DNA of 36,190 bases, taken from the NCBI GenBank assembly GCA_016200205.1, contig JACQFF010000059.1, positions 1 through 36,190 of the forward strand. Reading direction: 5' to 3'. A program made the translations under genes and the position numbers. The notes beneath the pieces are model-generated. The model did no database searches, was not told the DNA's origin, and was given only the letters and a program-made list of their open reading frames with translations. Of the stretch, positions 32,808 to 36,190 are shown piece by piece; the stretch's first letter is position 1, and every line of letters begins with the position of its first letter. Origin of the DNA: Planctomycetia bacterium. Lineage in GTDB: Bacteria; Planctomycetota; Planctomycetia; Pirellulales; PALSA-1355.

Positions 32808-34271
32808 CTATTTCGCGGCCGTGCTGCCGGGGATCAACTCCAAACACACCAACCGATCGGCTCCACGCACGTAGAGCAGGCCGTGCGAGAGAATCGGCGC
32901 GGCCCAGGCAGGCGGTTTCAACAGCCGCGGCGAACGGAACCCGAATGGATTGGGCTGCGACGCTTTTTCGGCCAAAACCACCTCCGCCACCGGGTCGTAC
33001 TTCTTCGGATTGGCGCGCAGCAACCGCAACGTTCCGTCTTCGCTCAAACACACAAAATGCCCGTCAACATACAACAGCGATGAGCGTGTCAGGTCCGGCT
33101 GGCTCCACATGACGTTGCCCGTGGCCAGCTCAATGCAGCGCAGCTCGGCGTTTTCGGTGTGACGGCCGCTCGAGGCGTATAAATAGCCCTCGTGATGGAC
33201 CGGAGTGTTCCAATGCGTTTGCATCGCTTTGTCCCGCCGCCGCTTTTCGTCGGACCACTCGACCTGGGCTTCACCCGGCTTGACGCGCAACAGCGCACTG
33301 CCGGGACCGTACGTCTCGGAAATAAACACCCGCTCGCCGACCACGACCGGATTGCTGGCGTTGACGCTTTCCAAAATCGGCGCCCGCCACGGGAAATGGA
33401 AATCGAGTTTTCCGCTGACAGGGTCAAAGCCGACCAGGCCTCCGCGGGCAAACACAAAACACCACCGCCGTGGGCCAATCGTTGACAACACCGGACTGGC
33501 ATAGCCGGCCAGCTCATCGGTGAGTTTGTACCGCACTTCGCCCGTCTTTTTGTCGAATGCCACGATCCCCGAGCCGTTGCCCACGACTTGATCGAGCCGG
33601 CCCGGCGGCACGCTCTTGCTTTCTGGGGGGCTGCCGCCGACTTGCACGATCAGCAGATCGCCCTCGATGGCCGGGGTGCTGCCGACGCCAAAGAAATTCT
33701 GAATCACGCCGAATTGCGCTGGCGTGTCGACCTTCCACAACAACTGTCCATCGGCGACGCTCAGGCAGTGCAGCATTCCCTCAGCGCCAAAAATATACAC
33801 GCGCTCGGGGTCAGCCACCGGCGAGCAACGTGGGCCATTGTCGTAACCATAAAGATCCTGAAAACCGCTTGTGTATTCGAACGTCCACAGCAGCTTGCCC
33901 GTTTTGCTCTCCAAGCATCGCAATCGCGCCTGATCTCCGTGTCGATCGAATTGAAATAGCCGGTCGGAGCGGATGACCGGCATGCCGTACCCGGTGCCCA
34001 ACGAGAGTTGCCAAACCAGCGGCGGCCCCCCTTCGGGCCATTTCGTCAAAATGCCGCGTTCGCTCGACTTGCTATCGCCCGTAGGGCCCAGGAAGCTCGG
34101 CCAATCACTGCCGTGTTGCCCGGTGGCCCGCGGCGTCTTCGAATTCTTGGCCGGTTGCTCCGCACAAGCCACAGCCAGCGTGAGCGAGAACAAACCTAGC
34201 GCGGGCATCAACCAACGCCGAGTGGCCCCGAGGCCAGCGGGCGACTGGGCCGGCCATGAATACAACGTCAT
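32808..34271 (-). CDS. Secreted PQQ-like beta-propeller repeat protein
   Basis: About 487 aa (508 if GTG/ATG 34334 is used). Starts at 34334, 34271 and 34208 are all in frame. 34271 is preferred because a minus-strand TATAGT at 34343-34348 is too close to 34334 for a leader. The N-terminal segment RRWLMPALGLFSLTLAVACAE is a hydrophobic export signal, possibly a lipoprotein cleavage site at the cysteine. The mature part has repeated propeller blades: RLRCLESKTGKLLWTFEY, MLHCLSVADGQLLWKVDTP, GIVAFDKKTGEVRYKLTDE and LRCIELATGNVMWSQPDL. These are the tryptophan-docking-like repeats of the PQQ-like family, with no evidence for bound PQQ. Such proteins are very common in planctomycetes; the role is unknown. 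Confidence 0.88.
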   Translation of the reverse strand: MTLYSWPAQSPAGLGATRRWLMPALGLFSLTLAVACAEQPAKNSKTPRATGQHGSDWPSFLGPTGDSKSSERGILTKWPEGGPPLVWQLSLGTGYGMPVIRSDRLFQFDRHGDQARLRCLESKTGKLLWTFEYTSGFQDLYGYDNGPRCSPVADPERVYIFGAEGMLHCLSVADGQLLWKVDTPAQFGVIQNFFGVGSTPAIEGDLLIVQVGGSPPESKSVPPGRLDQVVGNGSGIVAFDKKTGEVRYKLTDELAGYASPVLSTIGPRRWCFVFARGGLVGFDPVSGKLDFHFPWRAPILESVNASNPVVVGERVFISETYGPGSALLRVKPGEAQVEWSDEKRRRDKAMQTHWNTPVHHEGYLYASSGRHTENAELRCIELATGNVMWSQPDLTRSSLLYVDGHFVCLSEDGTLRLLRANPKKYDPVAEVVLAEKASQPNPFGFRSPRLLKPPAWAAPILSHGLLYVRGADRLVCLELIPGSTAAK

Positions 34272-34342
34272 CGCCACGGCGAACCCACGCATTCCACTGC
34301 TCCCAAACCAGCCAACCGATCTGCCCAACCCCATGCGTGACC

Positions 34343-34350
34343 ACTATACT
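34343..34350. promoter_or_regulatory. Overlapping divergent -10-like sites
   Basis: ACTATACT reads as TATACT forwards (toward arfB, 54 nt downstream) and as TATAGT on the other strand (toward the propeller gene). The -35 matches are weak on both sides, so this is a suggestion only. Confidence 0.3.
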
Positions 34351-34403
34351 TGATGCCGCCCCGGCAAGTCACGTGCAGCGCATCCACAGTTTCGGTTCAA
34401 CTC

Positions 34404-34823
34404 ATGCTGGTTGTCAATTCGCGCATTCGCGTCCCGATATCGGAATTCCATTTTTCCTTCGCTCGAAGTTCAGGCCCTGGCGGCCAGAACGTGAACAAGG
34501 TCAACAGCAAGGCGATGCTGCGCTGGAGGGTTTTGGAAACTGGCTCGCTGCCCGCCGATGTGCGAGATCGTTTTTTGACCCGCTACGGCAAGCGGGTCAC
34601 GAGCGACGGCGACTTGATCGTCAGCAGCCAGCGATTTCGCGACCAGGGCCGCAACGTTTCCGACTGCCTGGAAAAGCTGCGCGAGATGTTGACCGCGATC
34701 GCCGCGACGCCGAAGCGGCGCAGGCCCACCAAACCCTCGCGCGCCGCGGTGGCCCGCCGGATCGAAACCAAGCAAAAGCGCTCGCGCCAAAAGAGAATGC
34801 GGCGTTCCGTCGGCGAGGACTGA
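34404..34823 (+). CDS. arfB: Alternative ribosome-rescue factor ArfB (peptidyl-tRNA hydrolase)
   Basis: A 139-aa release-factor-like protein that hydrolyses peptidyl-tRNA on ribosomes stalled without a stop codon. ATG 34404 (MLVVNSRIRVPISEFHFSFA) is preferred to the longer track start. The catalytic GGQ motif is intact in SSGPGGQNVNKVNSKAMLRW, where the motif sits as in ArfB (YaeJ) and not as in the longer RF1/RF2. The C-terminal tail RRIETKQKRSRQKRMRRS is strongly basic, as in ArfB, whose tail enters the empty mRNA channel. It is divergent from the propeller gene. Confidence 0.95.
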   Translation: MLVVNSRIRVPISEFHFSFARSSGPGGQNVNKVNSKAMLRWRVLETGSLPADVRDRFLTRYGKRVTSDGDLIVSSQRFRDQGRNVSDCLEKLREMLTAIAATPKRRRPTKPSRAAVARRIETKQKRSRQKRMRRSVGED

Positions 34824-35740
34824 GTATGTCCACGTCGCGGTGTCCAGTCGCCTCTCATCGCGCTTTGACGAACTTACGTGCGATACGCTGCCAGCACCGC
34901 GTCGGCCAGCGACGTGGAAATCGTTCCGGCAAGAAGCCGCGATGGAATCGATCGAGTTGCAGCCGCTCTTGAATCCTCCTCCGGACGTGATCGACGTTGA
35001 TTCAACGGCAATTGCTGGTTGAGTCGATCGACCCACCGATGGGCAGCGCCCTCAGTCAGAAATGATTGGGGGCTCTTTTGGAGTGGGTTTTTTTGACAAC
35101 AAAATACTTGGGGTGCGAATGTGAAGGCGAAGGGGTGATATCGCATAGACCGGCCGCGAACAAATGACGTTGGTGAGCGAATCGTTCCCATCGAGGCGAG
35201 GTGCTCCGAGTAAGGTAGTTGGACGAGCCGGCGCTGCGGTCCGAAGAAGCTAACTTGTCACGAGTTCTCAGTGTTTTGAAAGGCGACATGAGTTTTTCAG
35301 ATGTCGTTGGCCGAAGACTACGCGACCGCAGACCTTGCGGCGAGAAATGCCGTCAAACCAACGTTTGCTGGGACCAGATCTACACAGACGATCCGAGCCC
35401 CCGCGAAGCCAAACAGCGTCAACCGATGTCTGGTTGCTGCTCCAAACGCTGGCGGCAAGAAATCGGATCGCCTAGTGGCAACTGACGGTTGCAAAGACGA
35501 GAATAGAGCGAGACGGTTGGTCGCCGCTCCGCCGTCAATCTCTGCCTCTACGCGCAAGCCGACCGGATCACAATCAACGAGTAGGGCCGATGGGACAGTT
35601 CGGGACGATGCCGAAGAAACCGACAGCGCGGTTGAATGACAACTCGATAAACGGCGGATTCGTCGCACGAGCGCTGAGTAGCCGAAATTCGTGAAGTTGA
35701 ACGAAGTTATACCGAGGTCGCATCATGATCGGAGATTTCG
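34824..35740. other. Long intergenic stretch, apparently non-coding
   Basis: About 917 nt between arfB and the GTPase gene. Several short ORFs on both strands (for example 35301-35639, 112 aa, Ala/Thr-rich) have no recognisable family, signal or ribosome site, and I regard them as noise. A TTGACA at 35092 lacks a good -10. The GC content looks lower than in the surrounding genes, which may mark a recombined or decayed region. Confidence 0.5.
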
Positions 35741-36190
35741 GTGTTTGAATCGTTCTGGAAGCTACTCACAAAGTACGTCCTCTCGCCGAAAGCCGAGTCG
35801 GCTCACGTCGAAGAACTGGTGCGGCGCGCAAAGTCCAAGCTGCCGCCACCCGTGATCTGGCTGCTTGGCAAAACGCAGGCTGGCAAGACTTCCATCATTC
35901 GCGCGCTCACGGGCAGCACTCAGGCTGAAATCGGTAACGGCTTTCGGCCCTGTACTCGCACGGCAAGGCTGTACTCATTTCCCAGCGAAGACGATTGCCT
36001 CTTACGTTTCCTGGACACGCGCGGGCTCGGCGAATCGAATTACGATCCCGCCGACGATATAGTCTATTGCCAAGAGCAAGCGCACATCTTGATGGTAGTC
36101 GCGCGGGCAATGGACCACGCGCAAAATCGCGTGCACGACGCTCTTTCGATGATCCGTCGAGCAAAGCCCAACTGGCCGGTCATCGTCGCA
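35741..36190 (+). CDS. GTPase, N-terminal part (truncated by window end)
   Basis: Missing from the ORF track because it has no stop before the window end. GTG 35741 has GGAGATTTCG just upstream. About 150 residues are visible. A helical N-terminus (MFESFWKLLTKYVLSPKAES) precedes a G domain: G1 P-loop LLGKTQAGKTSII (about residues 44-56), a threonine-containing switch I region RPCTRTARLY, and G3 FLDTRGLGE. The G4 motif lies beyond the end. The layout matches the Era/50S-ribosome-binding-like GTPase family with a short N-terminal helix, often followed by a membrane-associated C-terminal domain. The exact family cannot be decided from this part. Confidence 0.85.
   Translation, partial: MFESFWKLLTKYVLSPKAESAHVEELVRRAKSKLPPPVIWLLGKTQAGKTSIIRALTGSTQAEIGNGFRPCTRTARLYSFPSEDDCLLRFLDTRGLGESNYDPADDIVYCQEQAHILMVVARAMDHAQNRVHDALSMIRRAKPNWPVIVA

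Noticed and set aside
35301-35639. 112-aa ORF in the gap before the GTPase
   Set aside because: Ala/Thr/Arg-biased, no ribosome site, no recognisable pattern; overlapped by similar ORFs on the other strand.

Overview
The window reads as chromosomal DNA of a GC-rich planctomycete, most likely of the Pirellulales type. The evidence is a DUF1501 protein with a Tat-like leader, a BBP7-type outer-membrane barrel protein, a secreted PQQ-like beta-propeller protein, a YdjY-domain secreted protein, several small family-specific hypothetical genes, and dispersed GC-rich hairpin repeats. No rRNA, tRNA, CRISPR array, prophage or transposase gene was seen.

Layout. 1-3.8 kb holds core information processing: the 3' end of dnaG, rpoD with a strong intrinsic terminator, a coiled-coil/zinc-ribbon protein, and greA with a promoter and terminator-like hairpin in its leader. 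3.9-6.9 kb (minus strand) holds a 644-aa protein of unknown function, yggS and a DUF167 gene in a tight series. 7.4-8.7 kb has two secreted proteins. 8.7-9.35 kb is a non-coding REPIN-like inverted repeat. 9.35-11.3 kb is the DUF1501 gene. 11.5-15.6 kb has a hypothetical gene, then an ABC ATPase and a large membrane-anchored partner on the minus strand. 15.7-17.7 kb carries molybdenum-hydroxylase maturation genes (a mobA-like cytidylyl/guanylyltransferase and xdhC) separated by a small non-autonomous element. 17.8-21.6 kb is a collinear run: psd, pssA, ribE, rsmA and a small gene.

22.1-26.7 kb is the most unusual part. One 1151-aa polypeptide joins a fatty acyl-AMP ligase, an acyl carrier protein and an alpha-oxoamine synthase. 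It converges on an extended short-chain dehydrogenase. This matches, in fused form, the acyl-ACP synthetase / ACP / serine palmitoyltransferase / ketosphinganine-reductase set known from bacterial sphingolipid synthesis, and it lies near the phosphatidylserine and phosphatidylethanolamine genes. The remainder (26.8-34.8 kb) holds a small conserved gene, a frameshifted BBP7 gene, a TraB/GumN-like secreted protein, a sugar-phosphate isomerase-like TIM barrel, sthA, a PQQ-like propeller protein and arfB. The last 1.4 kb is about 0.9 kb of apparently non-coding DNA followed by a GTPase truncated by the window end, which the ORF track missed.

A 131-132 bp MITE-like element occurs twice (16.4 and 31.1 kb), with matching terminal inverted repeats and 3-bp target duplications. 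One copy sits exactly in a stop codon and recreates it.
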